Of a stretch of 64,000 bases of DNA, positions 56,315 through 64,000 are shown piece after piece (the first letter of the stretch is position 1; the number at the start of each line of letters is the position of its first letter). This stretch comes from Candidatus Scybalocola faecigallinarum (GTDB lineage: Bacteria > Bacillota > Clostridia > Lachnospirales > Lachnospiraceae): the NCBI GenBank assembly GCA_018711005.1, contig DVIT01000027.1, positions 62,001 to 126,000 on the forward strand, given 5' to 3'. Both the position numbers and the translations under genes were made by a program. The notes below the pieces were generated by a model that did not search any database, was not told the DNA's origin, and worked only from the letters and a program-made list of their open reading frames with translations.

Positions 56315-57541
56315 TTGAAAAAACCAGAATTATTAATTCCTGCCAGCTGTCTTGAGGTTTTAAAGACAGCGGTCAACTTTGGCGCTGACGCCGTGTATAT
56401 TGGCGGCGAGGTGTTCAGCCTTCGTGCAAAATCGAAAAACTTTTCAAAAGAAGATATGATCGAAGGCATCGCCTATGCTCACGCCAAAGGGGTAAGAGTA
56501 TTTGTTACAGCCAACATCCTGGCACATAACCGGGATCTGGATGAATTTGAAAAATATCTTATGGAGCTGAAAGACATAGGGCCGGATGCGCTGATTATTT
56601 CCGATCCGGGGATTTTTATGATGGCCCGGAGAATCTGTCCGGAAATCGAGATTCATGTCAGCACTCAGGCGAATAATACCAATTATGCCACCTTTAATTT
56701 CTGGCATGAGCTGGGGGCAAAGCGGGTAGTGACAGCCAGGGAGCTGTCCCTGGAAGAAATCCGACAGATCCGGGATCATATCCCTGAGGATCTGGAAATC
56801 GAAACCTTTGTCCATGGAGCTATGTGCATTTCCTACTCCGGACGGTGCCTGCTGTCCAGCTTTCTGGCAGGCCGGGACGCCAACCAGGGGGCCTGCACCC
56901 ATCCGTGCCGCTGGAAGTATGCCCTGATGGAAGAAACGCGGCCGGGCGAGTATTACCCGGTGTTTGAAAATGAGCGGGGAACCTATATTTTAAATTCCAA
57001 GGATCTGTGCATGATCGAACATATCCCGGATCTTGTGGCTGCCGGCATTGACAGCTTTAAAGTGGAAGGCCGCATGAAAACGGCGCTGTATGTGGCAGAT
57101 GTGACCCGTACCTACCGTCAGGCTATTGACGACTACTTTACCGATCCGGCCCTTTATGAAAGCCGTATGGACCATTACCGGGAAGAAATCGCCAAAGGGA
57201 CTTACCGCATGTATACCACAGGCTTTTTCTATGGCAAGCCGGATGAAAATGCCCAGATCTACGACAGCAACACCTATATTAAGTCCTACACGTATCTTGG
57301 CCTGATCAACGGCCGGAACGAAGCCGGGCTTTACGGTTTTGAACAGCGCAACAAGTTTAGTGTTGGGGATACGATTGAGGTGATGAAGCCGGACGGACAG
57401 GATCTGACAGTAACTGTGAAAAAAATGACGGATGAGGACGGCAATGCTATGGAAAGCTGTCCTCACCCGAAACAAAAAATATTTATTGATCTTGGGGTTC
57501 CCCTTTCCGACGGGGATCTTCTTAGACGGAAGGATGCTTAA
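56315..57541 (+). CDS. trhP: U32-family tRNA hydroxylation protein
   Basis: A 408-residue U32 protein. KKPELLIPASCLEVLKTAVN opens the chain, and CISYSGRCLLSSFLAGRDAN and CTHPCRW carry the conserved Cys. TrhP makes ho5U34 with prephenate. TTG 56315 follows AAAGGAG; an upstream in-frame extension runs through trmR and is rejected. Confidence 0.88.
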   Translation: MKKPELLIPASCLEVLKTAVNFGADAVYIGGEVFSLRAKSKNFSKEDMIEGIAYAHAKGVRVFVTANILAHNRDLDEFEKYLMELKDIGPDALIISDPGIFMMARRICPEIEIHVSTQANNTNYATFNFWHELGAKRVVTARELSLEEIRQIRDHIPEDLEIETFVHGAMCISYSGRCLLSSFLAGRDANQGACTHPCRWKYALMEETRPGEYYPVFENERGTYILNSKDLCMIEHIPDLVAAGIDSFKVEGRMKTALYVADVTRTYRQAIDDYFTDPALYESRMDHYREEIAKGTYRMYTTGFFYGKPDENAQIYDSNTYIKSYTYLGLINGRNEAGLYGFEQRNKFSVGDTIEVMKPDGQDLTVTVKKMTDEDGNAMESCPHPKQKIFIDLGVPLSDGDLLRRKDA

Positions 57542-57586
57542 GCGCATCACCGGCTGACCGGGCCGCCGCTGTTAAAGGGGGAGCCG

Positions 57587-58162
57587 TTAAAGGTTTGCAG
57601 AGTTAAAGGGCTGTACCGGCCGGGGCGGCACCTGGTGGGGGCCAATGGCTTTTTCCATCCATACCATGTCATACCACCGGCCGCCTTTATAGCCGCAGCA
57701 GTGGAAATGTCCGGCCATGGTATAGCCTAAATGGCTATGGAAATGCACACTGTTTTTCGTAAGATAAGGATCATCGTCCGTCCGCGGAAAGGCAATACAG
57801 GCGTTCATGTTCAGGATGTTCTGCTTTTTCAGACTTTCTTCCAAAGCCTGATGGAGGGCTTTTCCCACGCCCTGTCGGGTCATGCCCTTGCGGACGTAGA
57901 TGGAAGTCTCCACCGCCCAGTCATAGGCCGGACGGCCCTTAAAGGGGGAAGCATAGGCATATCCGGCAATCTGGCCGTCAATGCGGGCCACCAGCCATGG
58001 ATAGCGATTTAAAACACCGGACATGCGCCGGCAAAATTCCTCAAGAGAGGGAACCTCATATTCAAAAGTAATGGCCGTTTCAGTCACATAAGGGGCGTAA
58101 ATTTCCAACAGAGCCGCCGCATCCGCCAAAGATGCCGGCTCTATTTTTATTTCAGTATCCAT
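57587..58162 (-). CDS. GNAT acetyltransferase, phosphinothricin-type
   Basis: A 191-residue GNAT protein with EIYAPYVTETAITFEYEVPS and VRKGMTRQGVGKALH, matching the Pat/YwnH (phosphinothricin or methionine-sulfoximine) group. AAGGAGA precedes ATG 58162. It lies 15 bp downstream of aroE, probably on one transcript. Confidence 0.82.
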   Translation of the reverse strand: MDTEIKIEPASLADAAALLEIYAPYVTETAITFEYEVPSLEEFCRRMSGVLNRYPWLVARIDGQIAGYAYASPFKGRPAYDWAVETSIYVRKGMTRQGVGKALHQALEESLKKQNILNMNACIAFPRTDDDPYLTKNSVHFHSHLGYTMAGHFHCCGYKGGRWYDMVWMEKAIGPHQVPPRPVQPFNSANL

Positions 58163-58177
58163 GATAAGATCTCCTTG

Positions 58178-59041
58178 TTATTTAAAATACTTTTCCTTAA
58201 TGGGCTCCACAGGCATGTCCAGGCCTGTCCACAGGCGGAAGCTTTCCGCGCCCTGGTATAAAAGCATATAAAGGCCGTTAAAGGCCGGACAGCCCTGCTG
58301 GCGTGCCAGGCGCATAAGCTTGGTTTCCCGGGGATTATAAATAATATCTGAGACAGCCAGGTCTTTATGGAAAACAGACGGATCCCGGATCAGGCATTCA
58401 TCTTCATAAGGCGCCATGCCTGCATTGGTGGCATTGGTCAGCACATGGCTGGATAAAATACTTTCTCCCAGGGCATCCTCGTCATTTAAGTCATGGAGAG
58501 TGACACGGCACGAGGTCCTGGCATTTAACTGCTGAATCAGGGCCTGGGCCTTTTCATAGGTCGGGCTTTTCCGGTTAAAGACACGGATTTCTTTAACACC
58601 GTCCAGAGCTGCCTGGACAAGAATGGCTGTAGCTGCCCCTCCGGCCCCTAAAAGCGTCATGACCTTGCCGGGAAGAGGGAAGCCGGCTTCACTGGCAGCT
58701 CTCATATAGCCGATGCCGTCGGTGGTGTAGCCGGTAAGTACGCCGTTATCGTTGACAATGGTATTAACTGCACCGCACAGCTGTGCTGCAGGGGACAGCC
58801 GGTCTGCCAGGGCGGCCATGGCATTTTTGTGAGGCATGGTCAGGTTAAAGCCCCGCACGCCTAAGGTTTTAAGGCCATATACAGCAGTTTTCAGATCTTT
58901 AGGTTTAACATCAAAGGCCAGGTAGGCATAGGGCAGATCAAGGAGACGAAAGGCCTCATTATGCATCATAGGAGAAATGCTGTGGGCCACAGGACTGCCT
59001 AAAAGGCCTGTAAGTATGGTATGTCCGGTAATTTCTGGCAT
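58178..59041 (-). CDS. aroE: shikimate dehydrogenase
   Basis: A 287-residue NADPH enzyme: LGSPVAHSISPMMHNEAF (substrate site), LTMPHK, GAGGAATAI (dinucleotide motif). It reduces 3-dehydroshikimate. ATG 59041 follows AGGA at better spacing than ATG 59056. It is divergent from aroDK. Confidence 0.94.
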   Translation of the reverse strand: MPEITGHTILTGLLGSPVAHSISPMMHNEAFRLLDLPYAYLAFDVKPKDLKTAVYGLKTLGVRGFNLTMPHKNAMAALADRLSPAAQLCGAVNTIVNDNGVLTGYTTDGIGYMRAASEAGFPLPGKVMTLLGAGGAATAILVQAALDGVKEIRVFNRKSPTYEKAQALIQQLNARTSCRVTLHDLNDEDALGESILSSHVLTNATNAGMAPYEDECLIRDPSVFHKDLAVSDIIYNPRETKLMRLARQQGCPAFNGLYMLLYQGAESFRLWTGLDMPVEPIKEKYFK

Positions 59042-59072
59042 TGGATCAATCCTCATTTCTTTTGCAAAATCT

Positions 59073-59106
59073 CTTTACTTTACAAATATAATATATTAAA
59101 GTAAAG
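59073..59106. promoter_or_regulatory. perfect 10-bp inverted repeat between aroE and aroDK
   Basis: CTTTACTTTA (59073-59082) and TAAAGTAAAG (59097-59106), 14-bp A+T-rich spacer with TATAAT. It sits at the divergent promoters and probably is an operator for the shikimate genes. Confidence 0.6.
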
Positions 59107-59180
59107 AAAGCAATAGTAACTGTTCAGGCATGCACCATTCGCGCAGCAAGGGTGTATGCAATACGAAAAGAGGAATGACT

Positions 59181-60551
59181 ATGAAGATCGTAGAAGTCCG
59201 GGGAATAAAGATCGGCACAGGACGGCCAAAGATCTGTATTCCCGTTATGGAAAAAAGGACAGAAGATATAGTGGAAATGGCCGGACAGGCCGTTATGGCA
59301 GGCGCAGATCTGATCGAATGGCGGGCAGATGCCTGGGAGCGGCTGGAATGCGGCCGGCTGCCTGGAACTTTAAAAGCCTTAAGGACCCGTATTGGCCAAG
59401 TTCCCCTGTTATTTACCATCCGTACATCGTCAGAAGGCGGCCTTAAGGCCCTTTCTGCGGAAGAATATGCTCAGCTGAACCAGACCGCCATTCAAAGCGG
59501 TGTGCCGGATCTGGCAGATGTGGAAATGGGCCGTGAACCAAAGGCGGTGCAAAGTATTATTACGGCCGCCCATGAAGCTGGCGTAGGCGTGGTAGGCTCA
59601 TACCATGATTTTTTTAAGACCCCTTCAGTGGAGGATATGGTGGAGCGGCTTCGGAAGGCCTGTGCCGGAGGCGCAGATATTTTAAAGCTGGCGGTCATGC
59701 CTGAAAATATGGATGATGTGGTCCGTTTGCTGGATGCAACCCAGAAGGCTTCACGAATATTTGACCGCCCTCTGATCACCATGTCCATGGGCGCTATGGG
59801 AAGCATCAGCCGTGTGTGGGGCGAATATTTTGGCAGCGCCGTAACCTTTGGGCAAATGGGACAGGCCAGCGCTCCCGGCCAGTTTGACGCCCGGGAGCTT
59901 AGGACAGTGCTGAAGATTTTACACAAGCAGGCATCCATGGCCGGACATGCTTTGCCGGCCCGGGAGGATATGGAAAGCAAAGATAAAAACCTGGATCACA
60001 GCGTCCAATCTCCGGAAGGATATAAAGCGCCGGCAAAAAAGATACGACATTTATTTTTAACCGGTTTTATGGGAACCGGAAAAACAAGTGTGGCCCGGGA
60101 ACTGGAAAAGCTGACAGGAATGCCTGTCATGGAAATGGATGCGGAGCTGGCCCGCCGGGAGGGGCGCAGTATCCCGGATATTTTTGCCGCAGAAGGCGAA
60201 GCATATTTTCGCCAGATTGAAACTCAGCTTTTGCAGGACATTGCCCGGGAAGAAACGGCAATGATCGTTTCCTGCGGCGGGGGCGCGGTGCTGGCTGAAA
60301 AAAATCCCCGGCTCATGAAAAGCTGCGGCAAGGTGGTGCTTTTAACGGCCCGGCCGGAAACTATATACGCCCGGGTCGGCACAGACGAAGGCCGCCCCAA
60401 TCTTAAGGGCAGGAAATCCGCCAAAGATATTGAAGCCTTAATGGCCCAGAGAGCGCCTAAATACAAGGCTGCCGCAGATGTTGTGGTGGAAACCGACAGA
60501 AAAGACATAAAGGCCATTGCCAGAGAGATCCTGGCCGTGTGCAGCGAATAA
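59181..60551 (+). CDS. aroDK: fused 3-dehydroquinate dehydratase (type I) - shikimate kinase
   Basis: A 456-residue bifunctional protein. Residues 1 to about 250 are AroD: EWRAD (46-50), His142 in SYHDFF and Lys169 in DILKLAV, the Schiff-base Lys. A linker of about 35 residues leads to AroK: Walker A GFMGTGKT (295-302), then EGEAYFRQIE and CGGGAVL. The two steps flank AroE in the pathway. ATG 59181 follows AGAGGA; ATG 59175 touches it. Confidence 0.92.
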   Translation: MKIVEVRGIKIGTGRPKICIPVMEKRTEDIVEMAGQAVMAGADLIEWRADAWERLECGRLPGTLKALRTRIGQVPLLFTIRTSSEGGLKALSAEEYAQLNQTAIQSGVPDLADVEMGREPKAVQSIITAAHEAGVGVVGSYHDFFKTPSVEDMVERLRKACAGGADILKLAVMPENMDDVVRLLDATQKASRIFDRPLITMSMGAMGSISRVWGEYFGSAVTFGQMGQASAPGQFDARELRTVLKILHKQASMAGHALPAREDMESKDKNLDHSVQSPEGYKAPAKKIRHLFLTGFMGTGKTSVARELEKLTGMPVMEMDAELARREGRSIPDIFAAEGEAYFRQIETQLLQDIAREETAMIVSCGGGAVLAEKNPRLMKSCGKVVLLTARPETIYARVGTDEGRPNLKGRKSAKDIEALMAQRAPKYKAAADVVVETDRKDIKAIAREILAVCSE

Positions 60552-60574
60552 AAATATAGCCTTTAGGAGGAAGC

Positions 60575-61069
60575 ATGTTAGAGCGTTTTTATCCGGACCG
60601 TGTGAGTCCGTCCACATATGATATTGATTTTGAAAAGTTGTATAGGGATGGCGTGCGGGGTCTGATTTTTGATATTGATAATACATTAGTGCCTCATGGG
60701 GCGCCGGCAGATGCCCGGGCGAAAAAGCTGTTTGCCCGTTTGAAAAAGATAGGTTTTGCCTGCTGTCTCCTTTCTAATAACGGGGAACACAGAGTTAAAA
60801 TGTTTAATAAAGATATTGGCGTCCATTATATTTGCCATGCCCATAAACCGTCCACTGCCAATTATAAAAAGGCCATGGAGCTTATGGGAACAAACCTGAA
60901 AAACACTGTTTTTATTGGCGACCAGCTTTTTACAGACATTTACGGTGCTAAAAGGCTGGGCATGGCGAATATATTAGTACGGCCCATCCACCCCAAGGAG
61001 GAGATCCAGATCGTTTTGAAACGGCGGCTGGAAAAGATCGTGCTGCATTTTTATGAAAAGAATAAATGA
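60575..61069 (+). CDS. YqeG-family HAD phosphatase
   Basis: A 164-residue HAD-IIIA protein with DIDNTLVPHG (nucleophile Asp), LLSNNGEHR, and GDQLFTDI. Substrate unknown. AGGAGGA precedes ATG 60575; it follows aroDK by 23 bp. Confidence 0.9.
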   Translation: MLERFYPDRVSPSTYDIDFEKLYRDGVRGLIFDIDNTLVPHGAPADARAKKLFARLKKIGFACCLLSNNGEHRVKMFNKDIGVHYICHAHKPSTANYKKAMELMGTNLKNTVFIGDQLFTDIYGAKRLGMANILVRPIHPKEEIQIVLKRRLEKIVLHFYEKNK

Positions 61070-61079
61070 GGAGGAGCGC

Positions 61080-62099
61080 ATGGCAGGATATATTGATATG
61101 CACTGTGACACGCTGACGTCCCTGATGGGGAAGGCTCAGTCCGGTGACCTTATGGAAAATAACTTAAGCGTGGATCTTCAAAGGCTTCAGAACAATGGAA
61201 ATGCCATTGAGTTTTTTGCTTGCTTTATTTATCTTGACCGGTTTAAGTCAGAAGCCGGTGAGGCTTTGGACAATGCAGCCGGGCAGGGCCGGTGGGATCT
61301 GGACCGGGCCTGGGCCTATACCATGGATGTGCTGGATTTTTATGAGGAAAACCAGAAAAAGTACAGCCATGCCCTTTACACTGTAAAAAGCGCCCGGGAT
61401 GCCCGGTTTGTTTTAAGCCGGGAAAAGCCGGGACTGTGCGGTGGCCTGCTGACTGTAGAAGAAGGGGGGATCCTGGACGGATCCATGGAGCGCCTGAATA
61501 CTTTATTTAATCGCGGCGTGCGTCTTATGACCCTTACATGGAACTTTGACAACTGTCTTGGCCACCCGAATTCCAGGGATGCTTCAAAAAATGCCCTTGG
61601 CCTGACGCCTTTTGGCTTTTCAGTCATTGAAGCCATGGAAAAAATGGGTATGATGGTGGATGTTTCCCATTTATCCGACGGAGGCTTTTATGATGTGGCT
61701 CAGCACATGAAGAAGCCCTTTGTCGCATCCCACTCCAATGCCAGAGCCTTGTGTCCGCACCCCAGAAATCTGACAGACCACATGATCCGTACATTGGCAG
61801 ACCACGGCGGTGTTGCCGGTTTAAATTTCTGCCCTGCATTTTTGGACGAAAAGAACGGCTCCACAGTGGAGGCAATGACCGCTCATGTTCATCACATGAT
61901 CCGCGTAGGCGGTGAAGATGTGGTGGCTTTAGGCACGGACTTTGACGGCATCAGCGGTCCCCTGGAAATCCCCCACACCGGGAAGATGGAGCTGCTTTAC
62001 CATGCCCTGAAAACATCCGGGCTCACCCAGCGGGTACTGGACAAGCTCTGGTACGGCAATGTTCTTCGGGTCATGGAGGATGTGATGGGAGATTTGTGA
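61080..62099 (+). CDS. M19-family membrane dipeptidase
   Basis: A 339-residue zinc peptidase: DMHCDTLT, DVSHLSDGGFYD, SHSNARALCPHPRNL, and GTDFDGI. Cleaves dipeptides, often with D-residues. ATG 61080 follows GAGGAGG. No signal peptide is seen. Confidence 0.9.
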   Translation: MAGYIDMHCDTLTSLMGKAQSGDLMENNLSVDLQRLQNNGNAIEFFACFIYLDRFKSEAGEALDNAAGQGRWDLDRAWAYTMDVLDFYEENQKKYSHALYTVKSARDARFVLSREKPGLCGGLLTVEEGGILDGSMERLNTLFNRGVRLMTLTWNFDNCLGHPNSRDASKNALGLTPFGFSVIEAMEKMGMMVDVSHLSDGGFYDVAQHMKKPFVASHSNARALCPHPRNLTDHMIRTLADHGGVAGLNFCPAFLDEKNGSTVEAMTAHVHHMIRVGGEDVVALGTDFDGISGPLEIPHTGKMELLYHALKTSGLTQRVLDKLWYGNVLRVMEDVMGDL

Positions 62100-62122
62100 G
62101 GTTGGGGTTCTGTTTACCTGGC

Positions 62123-62168
62123 TTCGGCCCTGATCTCCATAATCCTTTTTATGGCTGTAGGATTTTGC
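62123..62168. repeat. partial copy of the 39.8 kb intergenic element
   Basis: TTCGGCCCTGATCT (62123-62136) also occurs at 39761-39774, and GTAGGATTTTGC (62157-62168) also occurs at 39795 and 39848. The spacing between the blocks is alike (20 and 20 bases). Confidence 0.65.
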
Positions 62169-62200
62169 TCCGACTTCGGTCTGATTTGTGATTTTGTTGC

Positions 62201-62340
62201 TTTTGACCGAACAATTTAGTCTCATAATACCCCCAAATAAGAGAAAACGTCATTTTTGACCGTACAATTTGGTTCAACTGTACCCGTAAATAGGAGAAAA
62301 ACGCCATTTTTGACCGAACTGGGTTCAAAATCATCCCAGT
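62201..62340. repeat. 53-54 bp tandem repeat
   Basis: TTTTGACCG starts units at 62201, 62254 and 62308; the third is cut short. Unit 1 and 2 share ACAATTT, AAATA and GAGAAAA blocks. No gene is convincing in 62100-62400. Confidence 0.65.
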
Positions 62341-62404
62341 GCTGCCAAAAGCCACTTCCATTCCAAAACAAAATACTCAAACTTGAGGAAGAACCAAAAA
62401 TGAA

Positions 62405-62602
62405 ATGAGTGGTGAAACCAGATTCAAAAGACCTGTTTGGGGTGAAAGTTCAGATATATGTATGGTGAGTTATATTACAACAGATGGTTATCCGGTAACA
62501 AAAGCGTTATTAATGCTAAGGAAGAAGGATTGGATACGGAATGCCAACAGTATGTACTATCGTACGGAAGGAAATCTACTGAATGAAATCGTATATAGAT
62601 AA
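62405..62602 (+). pseudogene. fragment resembling a pyridoxamine-phosphate-oxidase-like protein
   Basis: A 65-codon frame includes SSDICMVSYITTDGYPVTKALL, like the front of PNPOx-type (general stress 26-like) proteins, but the flavin-binding core is gone and the rest does not match. No good ribosome site. Probably a remnant. Confidence 0.45.
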
Positions 62603-62786
62603 AAATGAGAACTGGATTTCACTTGCTTGTGGAGTCCGGTTTTTTATGTTGTGCGAAGTGAAATTTCCGGAATCGGCAAAATGCATTGAATAATTCAGAA
62701 GCTCGATAGATTTATTGCCGGTAATGTGATATACTATAACGTAGGTTCATGTAGTATTTAATTTGATTGAAAACGGAGGAGCGCAG

Positions 62787-63677
62787 ATGGGATACCTTTC
62801 AGTTGCTGAAATCGCAAAAAAATGGAATATATCGGAGCGCAGTGTGAGAAATTACTGTGCGCACGGGCGTGTGCAGGGGGCTTTTCTTACTGGAAAGACC
62901 TGGAATATTCCGGAAAACGCCGAAAAACCGGAGCGCTCCAACAAAAAGAAGGAACATCCGCTTACACTGCTGGATGTTTTGCAGGAAGAAAAAGCAAGTA
63001 AATATTCCGGCGGTATTTACCATAAGACACAAATTGAATTAACGTATAACTCAAACCATATGGAGGGAAGCCGTCTGACCCATGATCAGACCCGATATAT
63101 TTTTGAAACTAATACTATTGGCGTGGAAAATGAAGTTCTTAATGTGGATGATGTGATTGAAACGGTAAATCATTTTCGATGTATTGATATGATCATCGAC
63201 CATGCAAAAGCTGCTTTGACTGAGAAGTTTATCAAGGAGCTTCATCTGACTTTAAAACGCGGTACAAGCGATTCCAGAAAAGACTGGTTTGCAGTAGGGG
63301 ACTATAAAAAATTGCCGAATGAGGTGGGTGGCATGGATACTGCCTTGCCTGAAGAAGTGGCCGGCAGGATGAAAGCATTGCTGACAGAGTATAACGCAAA
63401 AGAAGAAAAGAGATTTGAAGATATTCTGGATTTCCATGTAAAGTTTGAGAAAATCCATCCGTTTCAGGACGGCAATGGCCGTGTGGGCAGGCTGATTATG
63501 TTTCGGGAGTGTTTGAAATATAATATTGTTCCGTTCATTATTGAGGAGAATTTGAAGATGTTCTATTATCGGGGGTTGAAAGAATGGGACAATGAAAAAG
63601 GCTATCTGACAGATACCTGCCTGACCGCACAGGATCGATATAAGGCGTATTTGGATTATTTCAGAATCCCATATTAA
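62787..63677 (+). CDS. Fic-domain protein with N-terminal helix-turn-helix
   Basis: A 296-residue protein. Residues 1 to about 45 form a MerR/excisionase-like HTH (YLSVAEIAKKWNISERSVRN). The Fic motif HPFQDGNGRVGR starts at His224. SNHMEG (Ser89 to Gly94) fits the inhibitory [S/T]xxxE[G/N] helix placed before the Fic core (class II). It should transfer AMP to a target and be self-inhibited. ATG 62787 follows GGAGGAG. Confidence 0.9.
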   Translation: MGYLSVAEIAKKWNISERSVRNYCAHGRVQGAFLTGKTWNIPENAEKPERSNKKKEHPLTLLDVLQEEKASKYSGGIYHKTQIELTYNSNHMEGSRLTHDQTRYIFETNTIGVENEVLNVDDVIETVNHFRCIDMIIDHAKAALTEKFIKELHLTLKRGTSDSRKDWFAVGDYKKLPNEVGGMDTALPEEVAGRMKALLTEYNAKEEKRFEDILDFHVKFEKIHPFQDGNGRVGRLIMFRECLKYNIVPFIIEENLKMFYYRGLKEWDNEKGYLTDTCLTAQDRYKAYLDYFRIPY

Positions 63678-63717
63678 GTAAGATGATTTTTAAATTTGGG
63701 GAATCTGCAAAAACATT

Positions 63718-63749
63718 GTAACAGTTCAGCCGGAAGGCTGAACTATTAC
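63718..63749 (+). terminator. hairpin after fic
   Basis: AGTTCAGCC/GGCTGAACT with a GGAA loop (63723-63744), extended by GTAA/TTAC. No T-run follows. Confidence 0.5.
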
Positions 63750-63810
63750 AAACCATATGGAGGGAAGTCGTCTGACCCATGATCGGACCAGATATATTTC
63801 TGGATAACAG
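63749..63810 (+). pseudogene. duplicated piece of fic
   Basis: 63749-63802 matches 63052-63105 of the Fic gene at 50 of 54 bases. It encodes TNHMEGSRLTHDRTRYIS and then a stop. It covers the inhibitory-helix part only. Confidence 0.8.
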
Positions 63811-63852
63811 ATGTGGAAACAAAGCATGGTGGACGATTTATCCGTAAGGGAC

Positions 63853-64000
63853 TTAATTCCATTCGCCGGCAGTCAGAAAGTCCCGGATGTTGCGATGGCG
63901 GATTCCATTCCGGCTCATGTCAAGTTCATCCATTGTGACAACATATTTGGGAAAATTATCACAGATGGAATCATAGACCCCGAATTCCCGCTGAACTGTA
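63853..64000 (-). CDS. C-terminal end of a DUF4143-type ATP-binding protein, truncated
   Basis: The last 48 codons of a minus-strand gene; the rest is right of the window. QREFGVYDSICDNFPKYVV followed by MDELDMSRNGIRHRNIRDFL matches, from memory, the end of AAA-type ATPases with a C-terminal DUF4143 domain. The stop TAA is at 63855-63853. Confidence 0.7.
   Translation of the reverse strand, partial: TVQREFGVYDSICDNFPKYVVTMDELDMSRNGIRHRNIRDFLTAGEWN

Noticed and set aside
62201-62361. Minus-strand 70-codon frame across the tandem repeat
   Set aside because: Its repeated peptide (RSKM...F) only reflects the DNA repeat; no ribosome site.

Overview
The window looks like chromosomal DNA of a spore-forming anaerobic Firmicute in the class Clostridia, most probably a Lachnospiraceae-type gut bacterium. 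Support comes from strong AGGAGG-type ribosome sites, frequent GTG and TTG starts, the HrcA/CIRCE heat-shock operon, the sporulation genes gpr and spoIIP, the ireB-ruvX-yrzB block, the trmR-trhP pair, the cysteine desulfurase-thiI pair, and the RNase J and YlbF genes. Gene density is high and most genes run on the plus strand. I see no tRNA, rRNA, CRISPR array, intact transposase or prophage.

Layout. 1-3.0 kb: a truncated conserved gene, then thioesterase, Fur regulator, cyclase-family hydrolase, a DUF4430 protein and an ECF S-component. 3.1-5.4 kb: an aconitase-family hydratase. 5.6-11.1 kb: a translationally coupled three-gene cassette (TerB-N/TerB-C protein, P-loop ATPase, Lhr-like helicase), the best candidate here for a poorly described DNA-processing or defence system. 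11.1-14.7 kb: a heterodimeric ABC exporter. 14.7-18.1 kb: an ABC-F ATPase behind a long leader, and an MBL-fold enzyme. 18.1-24.6 kb: argG divergent from argC-GNAT-argJ-argB-argD, with ARG boxes over the argG promoter. 25.4-33.3 kb: comEA, a two-component pair, a GerMN lipoprotein, comEC and holA. 33.4-39.5 kb: rpsT, gpr, spoIIP, lepA and hemW. 40.1-49.6 kb: hrcA-grpE-dnaK-dnaJ, then prmA, rsmE, cysteine desulfurase and thiI. 49.7-57.5 kb: an HPr-like protein, mtaB, ireB-ruvX-yrzB, a second Fur protein, RNase J, YlbF, a short YceG-like protein, trmR and trhP. 57.6-62.1 kb: an acetyltransferase, aroE divergent from a fused aroD-aroK, a YqeG phosphatase and a dipeptidase. 62.1-64 kb: a repeat-rich, less stable tail with gene fragments, a Fic protein, and the end of a DUF4143-type ATPase gene.

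Non-coding DNA is the other notable part. Several gaps (33.89, 39.58, 39.76-40.03, 43.81-43.98 and 62.12-62.34 kb) carry pieces of repeated, strongly self-complementary elements with shared sequence blocks. The 43.8 kb copy is bounded by 9-bp inverted repeats and lies between dnaK and dnaJ. Regulatory sites that can be read directly include CIRCE, ARG boxes, several 17-bp-spacer promoters, intrinsic terminators, and a perfect 10-bp inverted repeat between aroE and aroDK.

All functional calls come from reading motifs and recalling families. No database search was run, so family names for less common proteins should be treated as informed recognition.
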